A DNA stretch of 64,000 bases from Paragorgia papillata. Lineage: Eukaryota > Cnidaria > Anthozoa > Scleralcyonacea > Coralliidae. Location of the stretch: positions 3,064,001-3,128,000 of the forward strand of contig JAWNZC010000265.1 in NCBI GenBank assembly GCA_035771165.1, written 5' to 3'. Made by a program: the position numbers and the translations under genes. The notes under the pieces were generated by a model, which was not told the origin of the DNA, did not search any database, and was given only the letters and a program-made list of their open reading frames with translations. Shown one piece after another: positions 39,627 to 47,935 of the stretch; position 1 is the first letter of the stretch, and every line of letters starts with the position of its first letter.

Positions 39627-42600
39627 AAATGCACTTGCATTTTACTCAAGAGTCAAGTAGTAAGATTGTTAATCATATTTTGTCTCGCTTGTTTTTTTAC
39701 AGCTTTTTGTGGCACGTGTAACTGCCCTGGGGAAGTAGGAAATATTCTGTTCTGTATAAACTGTGGTTATCAAGCACATGGTCAGTGCATCAGTCCAGCT
39801 ACTAAAGTTACTCCATCAATGCGCTTGGGTTGGGAATGTAAGCGTTGTAAAAGATGTCAGGTTTGCAGGTAAACAGTCAAATAGCAACGATGTTAAGATG
39901 TTTCTTTGTCTTATATATTAACTTATATATAGGGAAAATAGGCAAAATCCGATTATGAAAAGTAATACGATAAATCCGATTATGAAAAGTAATACGATAA
40001 AATACAACCAACGAACGAACGAACGAACGAACGAACGAACGAACGAACGAACGAACGAACGAACGAACGAACGAACGAACGAACGAACGAACGAACGAAC
40101 GAACGAACGAACGAACGAACGAACGAACGAACGAACGAACGAACGAACGATCGAACGAACGAACGAACGAACGAACGAACGAACGAACGAACGAACGAAC
40201 GAACGAACGAACGATCGATTGATCGATCTCACGGGCTGGCAAAATAATTATATAAAACGCTGGTAACTCGTGACTCGTACAAGTGCAGTGGAGTGGAGTG
40301 GAATGGAGTGGAGTGGAATGGAATGGAGTGGAGTGGAGTGGAATGGAGTGTAGCGGTGTTATGTTGTGTGGTGTACTTAAAGCTGTATAATATCTCGTGG
40401 TGTTTGTTCCGTTTAAATTAAGGTCTTTAGATGAGTGGCTACAAACCATTTAGTTGGTTGTATATTTTATGCATGGGTTGTTTGAAGACTTCCTATTTAA
40501 CAATTAATCGCCCGTAGACGATTGTCAATTATGTTTCAAATTCTATTTTTCTCTTCAGACACTCGATTGATGTGGAAAGATCATTAACATGCTTCAGTTG
40601 TGACAGGGCTTACCATATTTCCTGCATCGAAGAAGGAAATAATCCACGTGATGATCAAATCTCTTCAGCGTGGATGTGTAAGGTAAACAATATAAACTGT
40701 CGAACAAATCTTATTTTTTTCAACAATAGACCATTTGCACGATGACGTACGATAGCAATTGGGTGAAAATCAGGTAACCAATTGAAGGCTGCCATCTTGG
40801 ATCAATTGGGGGGGTAAAATGGCAAACCCGGATGTAAAACTACTCGGTTCCATGCATACCTTTCCTACTATCCGAGAGTTCTTGGATAGTAGGAAAAGTC
40901 TGGGACCGAGTAGTTTTATATCCGAGTTTGCAATTTTGCCTCCCAATTGATCCAAGATGGCAGCCTTCAAATGGTGACACGATTTTGACCCCAAATGCCC
41001 CCTCTAGTTTTATTTATGATCTCTATGACCAGTATCCTATAATAGAAGATACTGGCAAAGCATTCTGGTAATCGTAGCCGCCCAATGCTATTGTACATCG
41101 TCACGTAAATGGTCTATTTAAGTGAAAATTACGTAAGATTACTCTTGCTTTTAGTTTCTCACAAGCGACAATATACTGCAAACTATCGATAATAACCACG
41201 TCAAAATAGGCCATTCTAAAAATATCATTTTTTAATTGTTAATACAATTTTCACGAGCAACCAGCTGGAAATCACAAGCCAACATGCGTGGTTGAACCAC
41301 TGGGTAAAACATGTGTTTGCAGCAGCTTTGAAGCCATGGGCATGTGATCAGTTATTTAAATGTTCTGAAAACATTATGATCTGCAACCAGACTAAAGGAC
41401 AACACGTCCCCTCTCCTTACGCACCTCTGCAGACACCAGGCTTACAGCACGTTTGTCACAGTCTTGCGTGCGAACAACATGTTGAATGGAAATTTATTTA
41501 AACTGGAATAAGCCATACAAATGCGTTTGATATCGGAATATGCTTTTTATAAAAATATTCCAACTTTCGACGTTTTTATTAGAACCTTTGACATTATTTC
41601 TACTATACTTGACAGTTAAGTTGTTGCATTGTTTATTGTGTTAATTTTTTAATATGTAATTTCTAAATTTCGTAGAAATGTCAAAGATGCCAAAGTTGTG
41701 GAAAACATATCCCCAGAGGAAATATTCCATTGAAATTAAACGAAGCAAGTATGTTATGTGGTGAATGTCAAACGTTAAGCAGTAGAGGGTATTGTCCTTT
41801 GTGCAATAAAGGATTTTGTCCACCATCAGCTGCCACTCTTGCTGTTCAGTGTGACACGTGTAAAAAGTAAGTTGAAGTTAGTCATGAGAATTAATAATGA
41901 CTTGTTGATTATCAGTTTGTTTAGCCACCGAGGTGAGAACCAAATATCCCCACAGATATACCCTGCGAGTAGAGCTTTCTTGAAAAGTAGGCTCTGCTGT
42001 ATTCGTGACTGGTTTCCATTGCGCATGCATGTCAGTTGCTTGGTTACAATCTCGAACCCAGTCCCAATCAGAGCAGAAAACAAAACGAGAACCGGTTAAA
42101 CGGGTCTTAAACGGGTTACTTCGTCCTTTGGACGAAGCCAAACAGAAATACAGCAGAGCCTACTTTCTTCCTCTCTCTCAGCGAAGAAATAAGGAAAAGA
42201 AGGCTCTGCTCGCAGGGTACCACAGATATAAATGATGTCAAGAAAACAGATGGATATACTGTAGCTCTCGTGTCTGAGCTAGCATATTCATCTCTTCTCT
42301 TAACAACATGTATTGCGACGTTAACATATATCATCATACTTGCGCATAGCAGTAATAATATAATGTCATACATCAAACTCAACCCACCGAAATAAATCAT
42401 CTGAGGCCCAGCAAAGGCGCACGGGCTTTGCCGCCCACAGTTGTCGGAGAAAATAAATCAGCGACCTCAGACTCAGGCAACTGCTTATTTCATTCTAGCC
42501 CTCTATTATTAATAGGTTATAGTTATAAACCAATCATATATATAGCCATAGAAACACATATATAGATTTATAGTATGCCATATTGTGCAAGTAGTGTTGT

Positions 42601-45443
42601 ATGAACTATTGTGCATGCTGATTAGATTGTATTTCATATGATATTAAAAGTCGGGCACTTTTTGTTTTAGTTGGGCAAATTTTTTGCCACCCCCCTACAA
42701 ATTTGTGCCCGTACGCCTATGAGTCTCAGAAGGTTTGGGGTTCGAGTCCCACTTAGGAACTCAAAAAAACATTTCAGTAAAATGGCTCGAAGAACATTTA
42801 CACTGAGTTGAGATGATGTTAGCACCACTCGTTAATTTATTCTCATTGTTGTTGTTTTTCTTGTTAGATGGTTGCACGTGTGTTGTGCTGAAGTAGATCA
42901 AGATACGTACAACAGAGTTCAAGATGATGATGAACTGATTTTTGTTTGTGAATCATGTAATCAGGAAGAAATTTCTTCTAACACAAGTCAGGTAAGATTA
43001 TCAGGCTAGTGTTCCCAAGGTTGCGGGTTTATCCCTGTATATCGGGCTGTATTTTTTCCTGAGTATACTTACAGCTTGACTAGCTGTGGCGAACTGGCAC
43101 GTCCTCCACGTGGGCGTTGCTATTTTGTTTTATAAAATAGGTTGCGTCTTACGCACGCTGTGATTGGTCAATTACTGTGTTTATATCAGGCTATGTAAAC
43201 ACGGTTGTGATGTCACGGCATATTTTTTAGCCTTATTTCATAAAAGAAATAGAAAATGGATGCCCTGTGTTTATATAACCTCATGATGCAAAACACTCGA
43301 GTGAGTTGGGAGAATTCGAAAGTACTTATGTAAACCCTCGCCTACGGCTCGGGTTCACATAAACTTTCGAATTCTTCCAACTCACTCTCGTGTTTGCATC
43401 AGGTTATATAAACACGGGCGGCCATTTTCTATTTCTTAATTAATAATTTTATTTACTAAACTTTAAATATCTAAATATATAAATTTATTATATGCATGAC
43501 AAAATTACTGCATTCTGATTGGTTGAGAGGAGTACAATTATTTTATTAATGTACTGCAGTACAATTAATGATTATGTCATGTATATAATAAACAACGGCT
43601 CGTGCAATTTTGGCACAATTTTCAAATATCACTCGTAGTGTAAATCCTTAATTGTACTCGCTATCATGATTACCTATACTAATTAACATAAATATAGCTA
43701 ATAAATTTACTGTTAGCAAATTCACTTTTTCAACGTTTTAAGCAATAATGATATAATGATAATGATTTAATATTTCTATTGCGCAAATTAACATGTGGAT
43801 ATGATCAAATGCGCATTACAATGTTATGGGTGGCTTATCAGGCAATTTATAAATTTTCACCGTGGCCGTGTTGAGGCATATCAAAGGCGCTTTATGCTGC
43901 CGCCAACAACACAGTTCAGACCACGGATCTCAACTAAGACCTAGGTGTTGATTTTACGGAGGGAGGAAAACCGGAGAACCCGGCGAAAAACCCTCGAAGC
44001 ACAGGAGAGATCAACTAAACTCTACTCACATGGTCCAAGCTCGAGAACGAGGTTATTCCCAGACGGTCACCCATCCAAGTACTAACCCCGTCCGACCGGG
44101 CTTAACTATTGGTGAGAGGCAGCGCGCTAACAGCACACGCCACCTGTGCTCCCAATAAAGGATATTTCAGCTTCCACCTGCAGCTACTGTTATTTGATAA
44201 GATTCTAATGACTATTGGACACTTTTAATAGTAAATTCTGGTGTAAAGTAAATTCTCACTTTTAATAGTAAATTCTGGTGAGGATCTTGGTAGAGTTTAA
44301 CTCACCCAGACCCAAACGACTGGTTTCAGATTGACGATTCTGGTCTAAAAGAACACGTACGTATCAAGAGCACTTCTGGCTGGTCAATCAAGACCTTCAC
44401 ATGCCTTGTACTACACGCGTAAAAACGCACAACTTGTTCACGGTTGTCAACAGGCGTGAACAACGTTGTGCTGCTCGCCGTGAACAATGTTGTGCTGCTC
44501 GCCGTGAACAAGTTGTCAACAAGTTGTTCACTTATGGTTCGAACAACTTGTTCACGGATAAATCAACAGTCATGAACAAGTTGTTCCAACAGCACATTTT
44601 TATAGCCAACAACGTTGTTCGCACATGATACAACATGTTGTAACAGCATGACGAAATAACAACGATGAACAACAATGTTACAACAATGGTGAACATGGTT
44701 GATGTATCAACACGTTCTTCGGTTGTTACAACATGTGTGAACAACGGTTGTTGTTTCATCAAGCTGTAACAACTTGTTGAAACAATGATGAACAATGTTG
44801 TTCATTTATCAATGTTGTTCACATATGTCAACAAGTTGTTACAGCATTGTTCAGGCAACAATGCTGTAACAACTTGCGAGATTTTTACGCGTGGTCCCGA
44901 TTAATGAAAATGTTCTTCTAATGAATGAGTGATCCTAGAGGAATGTGATTTGCAGTTTTTTGTGAGGATCCATTATTTTTGTTTGTAGGCTCACGAAGAT
45001 GAAGAGAAAACAGAACAAGACTCAGACACAGAAGAAAAATCAGGAGATTCTGATGAGAATTGTGAGACAGATGTTTCAAGACAAGAGTTGCGTGATTGCA
45101 ATGTTGTTGTTCAAGAACAGGTAACAAATTGTACAACTAGTTGGTCAACTAGTGAACCTTTACAATGGTCAAGACTTCGTTTAGCTTATTCTTTTGAATA
45201 TTATTACACTAAACAACTTGGTGCAATGTTAAAAATGCATTCACGAGCCTCCGAGCCTTCTTCACGAAGTAATTCACCAGTTGCTTCGACAAGTACTGCT
45301 TCGACAACTTCTGCTGAAACAACTTCTGCTTCGACAACTTCTGCTTCAACAACTTCTGCTTCAACAACTTCTGCTTCGAAACAACTTCTGCTTCGACAAC
45401 TTCTGCTGAAACAACTTCTGCTGAAACAACTTCTGCTTCTCAG
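15664..45443 (+). CDS. Predicted fusion: two Smad4-type MH1 domains + KMT2C/D N-terminal ePHD/PHD fingers (Lpt-like)
   Basis: Fourteen exons: 15664-16117, 21809-22357, 28761-28968, 30005-30110, 30531-30616, 31192-31419, 32378-32684, 35100-35204, 36354-36411, 39703-39868, 40559-40682, 41676-41866, 42868-42991, 44989-45443. All splice phases match in sequence, giving about 1053 residues before the last exon. MH1a is at about residues 13-140, MH1b 204-331, ePHD 470-695, then PHD fingers at about 703-756, 757-810 and 838-898, and an acidic then Ser/Thr-rich tail. Families: MH1 binds DNA in Smads; the N-terminal PHD cluster of KMT2C/D (Drosophila Lpt) reads chromatin. No MH2 domain occurs between the MH1 exons and the PHD exons. 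The MH1-to-PHD join (22357 to 28761) is inferred from phase, strand and lack of other exons. The alternative is two genes, a second one starting at ATG 28769. Confidence 0.65.
19016..20650 (-). mobile_element. Degenerate non-LTR retrotransposon (LINE) fragment
   Basis: On the - strand, 20420-20240 reads [20 protein letters not shown]...[17 protein letters not shown], and 20180-19740 reads [14 protein letters not shown] and [12 protein letters not shown] (RT palm, catalytic ADD), then [15 protein letters not shown] and [14 protein letters not shown]. 19660-19475 reads [14 protein letters not shown], the usual LINE C-terminal end. Stops and frame changes break it, so it is dead. The 3' end is a TTC-repeat tail (19016-19034 on +), as in CR1/Jockey-type elements. 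Confidence 0.85.
21079..21206. repeat. Short inverted-repeat element, pogo/mariner-like ends
   Basis: CAGTGGAACCCCACC at the left and GAGGTTCCACTG at the right; TA-containing flanks. 128 bp, no frame. Confidence 0.5.
21809..22357 (+). CDS. Second Smad4-like MH1 domain exon (MH1b), phase 1-1 cassette
   Basis: Acceptor TTTTATAG|AT, donor G|GTTGGT; 549 bases, 183 codons, phase 1 at both ends, so inclusion or skipping keeps the frame. About 50 residues of linker ([20 protein letters not shown]) precede a complete MH1: [16 protein letters not shown], hairpin [20 protein letters not shown], zinc ligands RCVTL, EYC, KVC and NPYHYERV. By eye the two MH1 copies are about 55-60% identical, both with intact DNA contacts and zinc site. 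The Smad4-type PPG junction lies at the donor; human SMAD4 also has a phase-1 intron within two codons of this point. Confidence 0.94.
22358..22400 (+). promoter_or_regulatory. Possible intronic polyadenylation site after MH1b
   Basis: If the exon-2 donor is not used, the frame runs 11 more codons to TAA at 22390-22392, and a canonical AATAAA follows at 22395-22400. This could yield a 345-residue protein made only of the two MH1 domains. The donor here (gttggt) is weaker than the other donors of the gene. The signal is seen in sequence; its use is inference. Confidence 0.35.
23105..25140. repeat. Foldbacks in the MH1-PHD interval
   Basis: 23105-23330: AAAAGTGTGTGCGGTAGCTA and TAGCTACCGCACACACTTTT. 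24905-25140: AACATTGTCACGCAGC and GCGTGACAATGTT with GTTGCAACTTG words; that second family recurs near 29700-29965 and 36525-36665. Confidence 0.6.
25580..25800. repeat. Foldback element, second copy of the 7690-7915 family
   Basis: Same arms (ATACTGCCGAAACAGAGAAC, AACGTTTCGAGCGAAGG) and same flank word (GCGTAGGCAGTGTAGAAACA). Confidence 0.75.
25915..26055 (+). mobile_element. SINE tail fragment (same family as 56640-56820)
   Basis: Shares GTTGCATTTTTCGCAACTGG, CCCGGTTTG and ATGTATATATTCTACACTCG with the 56640 copy; the tRNA-like head is not evident. Confidence 0.55.
26198..26236. repeat. Poly-G run
   Basis: About 35 consecutive G after GGGGT; exact length is uncertain in any assembly. Confidence 0.9.
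28060..28610. repeat. Two adjacent foldbacks just before the linker exon
   Basis: 28060-28425: AAGGTCTATGTCACTATACC and GGTATATGTCACGTTATAGACC. 28427-28610: ACCTTATTCAAAAATGGCCG and CGGCCACTTTTGGAATAAGG, with ATTATTTTATGTGCATATAA inverted inside. If 28769 is a separate start, these would lie in its promoter. Confidence 0.7.
28761..30616 (+). CDS. Linker exons between MH1b and the ePHD
   Basis: Three exons: 28761-28968 (phase 1 in, phase 2 out), 30005-30110 (out phase 0) and 30531-30616 (out phase 2). After MH1b the joined reading is [16 protein letters not shown]. The first exon is Pro/Tyr-rich ([13 protein letters not shown]), the second Ser/Asp-rich ([17 protein letters not shown]), the third basic. 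ATG 28769 is a possible start if this is an independent gene, but its context is weak (T at -3). About 130 residues separate this ATG from the ePHD, a length also seen in stand-alone KMT2D. Confidence 0.8.
29010..29275 (+). mobile_element. Second copy of the TTA-flanked MITE
   Basis: Same sequence as 37994-38270, starting TATATCATACACGAGGAGG and ending TTCATGAATTATTAA, flanked by TAA. The copy carries a local duplication (GTTAAAAGAAAATCAAGGTG, twice near 29120-29185). Its tail (GTACTGATTTCCTTTGTG) also occurs at about 60390-60435. Confidence 0.65.
29690..31830. repeat. Foldbacks and TCAA microsatellite among the linker exons
   Basis: 29690-29965 (GCAATTTTCTTTGCAACTTG type), 30125-30373 (CTCCACACGTATCCGTTT and GGATACGTGTGGACG), TCAA repeat 30402-30459, and 31600-31830 (TTTTCACCAAAATGTTC and GAACATTTTGGTGAAAA). 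Confidence 0.65.
31192..36411 (+). CDS. Extended PHD (ePHD) exons of the KMT2C/D N-terminal half
   Basis: Exons 31192-31419, 32378-32684, 35100-35204 and 36354-36411. The pre-PHD knuckle starts [20 protein letters not shown] and continues, after a long insert, at [10 protein letters not shown]. The following PHD is [13 protein letters not shown]..., [18 protein letters not shown] and YCLEHPQVL. This is the order and spacing of KMT2C/D ePHD1. The insert between the two knuckle halves is about 150 residues and includes 21 consecutive Asp from a pure GAT run (32454-32516), which should be length-variable. A 1.5-kb TAAAC satellite lies in the intron between the knuckle and the PHD. Confidence 0.93.
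32018..32310 (+). repeat. 118-bp tandem repeat, about 2.5 copies
   Basis: Units start CGTGTACGACTTTTAAAAAG at about 32020, 32137 and 32257, with GATGTCAGTATCA and AGCATGTGTCTAG inside. ACGCGTGTA links it to the transposon family at 44403-44893. Confidence 0.8.
32454..32516 (+). repeat. GAT run coding for 21 Asp within the ePHD insert
   Basis: Pure trinucleotide run inside exon 32378-32684; in frame, coding. Confidence 0.95.
32710..33440. repeat. Foldback elements
   Basis: 32710-32815 and 32960-33055 share arms (ACGCTTGTACTGGTCATTGT / CAAAATGGCCAGTCCAAGCG), a family also seen at 47370-47505. 33195-33440 has ACCGTACCGAAAAAGATG and CATCTTTTTCGGTACCGT. Confidence 0.65.
33481..34990. repeat. TAAAC pentanucleotide satellite, 1.5 kb, intronic
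   Basis: About 300 units of TAAAC with recurrent TAAAT, TAAGC and CAAAT/CAAAC variants. Variant blocks recur, e.g. CAAATTAAACCAAACTAAAC at about 33871, 34051 and 34196, and TAAATTAAGC many times from 34430 to 34920. This indicates higher-order structure. Confidence 0.97.
35590..36665. repeat. Foldbacks between two ePHD exons
   Basis: 35590-35775 (GCCTGCGGTCCTTTTGTCCA and GATATAAGGACCGCAGGC), 35880-36065 (AAAAGGTCGTAAATTACCAC and complement) and 36525-36665 (GCAACTTGTCTCCCAGCG, TTACACGGTGCAATG and complement). A poly-G run sits at 35393-35407. Confidence 0.6.
37170..39330 (+). mobile_element. Degenerate reverse-transcriptase element with restriction-like endonuclease-type C-terminus
   Basis: 37320-37990 is [32 protein letters not shown]. 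It resumes at 38274 ([18 protein letters not shown]) after a MITE insertion. Downstream is [16 protein letters not shown] and a zinc-knuckle ([15 protein letters not shown]), then [11 protein letters not shown] and FFDVRVFHP, then [17 protein letters not shown]. The CxC-x7-H-x3-C followed by Asp-rich motifs resembles the restriction-like endonuclease end of R2/NeSL-type non-LTR elements; this assignment is inference. A stop at 38902 and a frameshift near 38960 mark it as inactive. It lies in the intron 36412-39702. Confidence 0.75.
37994..38270 (-). mobile_element. MITE inserted in the RT gene, TTA target duplication
   Basis: TTA at 37991-37993 and 38271-38273 flank the insert; removing it rejoins the RT frame across ACT-TA|C-CTA (Gln-Thr-Tyr-Leu-Arg). 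The insert has an inner foldback (TCATCAGGATATCCAAA and its complement around CCTCGGCTTCGCCTCGG). A related copy is at about 29010-29275 in the other orientation, flanked by TAA. A 3-bp TWA duplication suggests the PIF/Harbinger group. Confidence 0.7.
39463..39626. repeat. TTA/GTT microsatellites
   Basis: Two ATT runs (39463-39494 and 39561-39626) around a GTT run. Confidence 0.9.
39703..42991 (+). CDS. Three PHD fingers of the KMT2C/D N-terminal half
   Basis: Exons 39703-39868, 40559-40682, 41676-41866 and 42868-42991. Finger 1: FCGTCNC...[14 protein letters not shown]...[12 protein letters not shown]. Finger 2: [14 protein letters not shown]...[13 protein letters not shown]. Finger 3: [12 protein letters not shown]...[14 protein letters not shown]...FVCESC. 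The WxCxxCxxCxxC linkers between fingers are a KMT2C/D hallmark. Finger 3 has FC where the family usually has a Tyr-His pair before the second half, a possible loss of one zinc ligand. All junctions are in phase. Confidence 0.93.
40009..40352. repeat. GAAC microsatellite and GGAGT/GGAAT repeat
   Basis: About 51 GAAC units at 40009-40215 with one GATC interruption; then GGAGT/GGAAT pentamers at 40288-40352. Confidence 0.93.
40725..42235. repeat. Foldbacks among PHD-finger exons
   Basis: 40725-41110: AATAGACCATTTGCACGATG and CGTCACGTAAATGGTCTATT, with an inner foldback around CTGCCATCTTGGATCAATTG. 41935-42235: CCACAGATATACCCTGCGAG and CTCGCAGGGTACCACAGATA. Exon 41676-41866 lies between them. 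Confidence 0.7.
42710..42780 (+). mobile_element. tRNA-like B-box fragment, probable SINE
   Basis: GGGGTTCGAGTCCCAC at about 42736 is a good B box, but no full tRNA can be folded from the surrounding bases. Confidence 0.35.
43245..43440. repeat. Foldback element
   Basis: CCGTGTTTATATAACCTGAT type arms around CCTCGCCTACGGCTCGGG; the outer words GGCATATTT and GGCGGCCATTTTCT also pair loosely. Confidence 0.65.
43745..44152 (-). mobile_element. 5S rRNA-derived SINE, complete copy
   Basis: Read on the - strand from 44152: head GGGAGCACAGGTGGCG, then GTTAGTACTTGGATGGGTGA and CCGTCTGGGAATAACC as in 5S rRNA, body with GTTCTCCGGTTTTCCTCCC, and an AT-rich end with ATCATT repeats. SINEs with 5S heads (SINE3 type) are known in animals. 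It lies in the intron 42992-44988 of the PHD gene. Confidence 0.75.
44403..44893. mobile_element. Inverted-repeat element with ACGCGTAAAAA ends
   Basis: CTACACGCGTAAAAACGC at the left and GCGAGATTTTTACGCGTGG at the right. The inside is an irregular array of GTTGTTACAACATG/AACAACTTGTTC words. A second copy is at 50808-51140. Confidence 0.65.
44989..45443 (+). CDS. Acidic and Ser/Thr-repeat exon, last secure exon of the fusion gene
   Basis: Starts [20 protein letters not shown], then [19 protein letters not shown], then a repeat of five-codon units ([13 protein letters not shown] acaacttctgcttc). At about 45379 one unit has an extra base, so the second half of the array is read in another frame ([10 protein letters not shown]...). 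The exon ends at a perfect donor (CAG|gtgagt), phase 2 as read, or phase 0 if the extra base is an error. Without splicing, TGA follows at once (45445). Confidence 0.85.
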
Positions 45444-46189
45444 GTGAGTGATGCATCGTGATTGGTTGGTCTTGCCGAGGGACAAATCACTTCCAAAAAT
45501 CTCGTACACCTTTAAAATCTTCAAAAGTCTTAATAAATCCGCAAAAATTTCAGGAAATCCCCAAAAATCTCAAAAAAATCCCACAAAAATTTTCAACAAA
45601 TCTCAAAATCCCCCAAATCCAAAAAAATCCCACGGGATTTTGAAAACACCAAAAATCTCATACGCTTTTTCGGGAGTGATTCGCCCTCTTGTGTCTTGCT
45701 TCATTAAATATGCAGTAAACCAGTAGATAGAAAAAATCTGTAGAACTTACAGCTTAATAGTGCTTTCTGAAACTTAGCTAAACATAAATGATCAATAGTG
45801 TCAAAAAGTAGCCAGAGTGCTGTGTAAGCAGTGTTTTGGATAGAGCAATGTGAAAAAGTGGTAAACTGCTGAAACTTTTACGAAGTAAAGAAAAATATCT
45901 TGGCATTTTACCACTTTTTCATTTGACTGAATAATCAATAGCTGGTTAACAATCTCTTTCAAGATATTGTCTGTGGTTATATGGTTATATAATATCACCG
46001 ATGAAAGTATACATGAGAAGTACGATTGTTTCACAGCCTTCGTGTTCAAATGTACTCATGAGACCCTGCATGGGAGGGAGAATTCACATGGGTACTGGCA
46101 GAATAATGTACTTTTCTTCAAAGCAATGTTTATCTTTGTCGGATGATAACCGTATACTATACAGAGTACTAAAGACAAATTATATAAAG

Positions 46190-46405
46190 GCAAACTGCAT
46201 AAAGCCAAAAACCAAGACCAGCCGACAACTTGAAAAAGTATAGAACAAAACACAATCCGAAATATAATGCCACCCTGAAGATGACTTTGCAATAGAGTTG
46301 AAATATTACAATTGTACATGCATTCGTTTCACTTGTTTTAACTCATATCTTGAGTTTTCAGGATGGCATTATTTTGTTGAGTATGTTTTGTTCTATACTT
46401 TTTGT
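46190..46405. repeat. Foldback element
   Basis: AAAAAGTATAGAACAAAACA and TGTTTTGTTCTATACTTTTT, AATGCCACCCTGAAGATGAC and TTTTCAGGATGGCATT. Confidence 0.65.
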
Positions 46406-47619
46406 AAGCCAAAACTAACTTGACGTTGGCGACTCACATATATTGCTATACCTTCCATTCCATCTCAAGTTTCCTTTCGACGATGTCAGGAAATAATATA
46501 TTTTAAGATGGTACTTAATTTATGCCAGAACTAAAATTTAAAGAGACAAAGTTGGAAAGCGGAATTTTGGAATCATATGTTAACAAATGCGGCACTGATA
46601 AATTTTTTATATATATTTCAATATTTTCTGGGAATTTATCAATCTAGTTGAACGTAAAGGCCAGATTTTTGCTGTTAACTTCGTTCAGTAGCATACAGTT
46701 TTCTTAGTAGTTCTATATCATTCATTCACTTACAAAATTAAAAAATTATTCAGTGTTTCAATGTTTTAAGATAAGATGCAAAATTGTTGGCTTTCAATAC
46801 TCTCTTTATTTCGCTCTTTCTTTTCATTTCCGACATTTCAACGGTGCTAAGATTTGAGGTTTTTATTGACCTATTTTATACAACATCGTATAAAACGGGA
46901 AAATAATCCTTTATTATCTGCGAAAAATGATCTTAAACAGGTCTGTCTCGCACGTTTTAATTTTCTTAAGCACATATTTGATCATTCGTGTTACTTTCAC
47001 GACACTCGGACATAAAGACCCAACATAATGACCCCCGCCCCGACATAATGAGAGTTTAGTGAGGGTATTAACCCCCACCCTTGCATAAAGATAGTTTGCT
47101 GACGGTGTTAAGCCAAACACACCATAAAAGTATACTTTCTTATACAAGTGTACATACAGTAGAGTTTAACGTTGATTTAGAAATAATTATTGTAAATATT
47201 GGTTAATTAGATTAATTCTAGTATTTTATTTGTTTTATTTGAATGGGAAGTCAGTTTTTACTTATTGTTTTATTTACAAGAAATGCAAAATATACAGCTG
47301 TCCTGAACCTTGTAATATAACTGAACTGCTTGGTTCTATCAGTACCACTGCTCAACGATGACTTGACCCAAATCTGATCTACTCTTTACAAGCTTGCACT
47401 GGTCATTGTACCATTTCGCCTTGAACAATGGGAAACCAGCTGAGTTCTACAATACTCAGCTATTTTTCTGTGGCAAAATGGCACAACGTCAGTCCAAGCT
47501 TGACTGTTTACAATTCACCTCATCAATGATTTGCAGGGCCTGAGTTGTTGGTAGCCATTTATAATGTATGAAACACAAAGCAGAAAGTTTGACTTTGTGT
47601 GTAAACGACATGTTTTTAA

Positions 47620-47935
47620 TATAGACAAGTTTTGTGGAAACACTTTTGTGGAAACACCATGTTGTGGAAACACCATGTTGTGGAAACACCATGTTGTGGA
47701 AACACCATGTTGTGGAAACACCATGTTGTGGAAACACCATGTTGTGGAAACACCATGTTGTGGAAACACCATGTTGTGGAAACACCATGTTGTGGAAACA
47801 CCATGTTGTGGAAACACCATGTTGTGGGAACACCATGTTGTGGAAACACCATGGTGTGGAAACACTTTTGTGCAAACACCATGTTGTGGAAATACTTTTG
47901 TGCAAACACCATGGTGTTCCACAAAACTTATCTAT
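47620..47935. repeat. 16-bp minisatellite inside a foldback
   Basis: About 14 near-perfect units of GTTGTGGAAACACCAT, flanked by ATAGACAAGTTTTGTGGAA and the inverse TTCCACAAAACTTATCTAT. Open frames on both strands follow from the repeat and are not genes. Confidence 0.85.

Noticed and set aside
39955..40266. NERT-repeat frame on + strand
   Set aside because: Same GAAC microsatellite in another frame.
39877..40449. 190-codon - strand frame (FVRS repeats)
   Set aside because: GAAC microsatellite artefact within an intron of the PHD gene.
43980..44120. Functional 5S rRNA gene
   Set aside because: Only the 3' part resembles 5S rRNA, the head differs, and a SINE body and AT-rich tail follow; it is a SINE.
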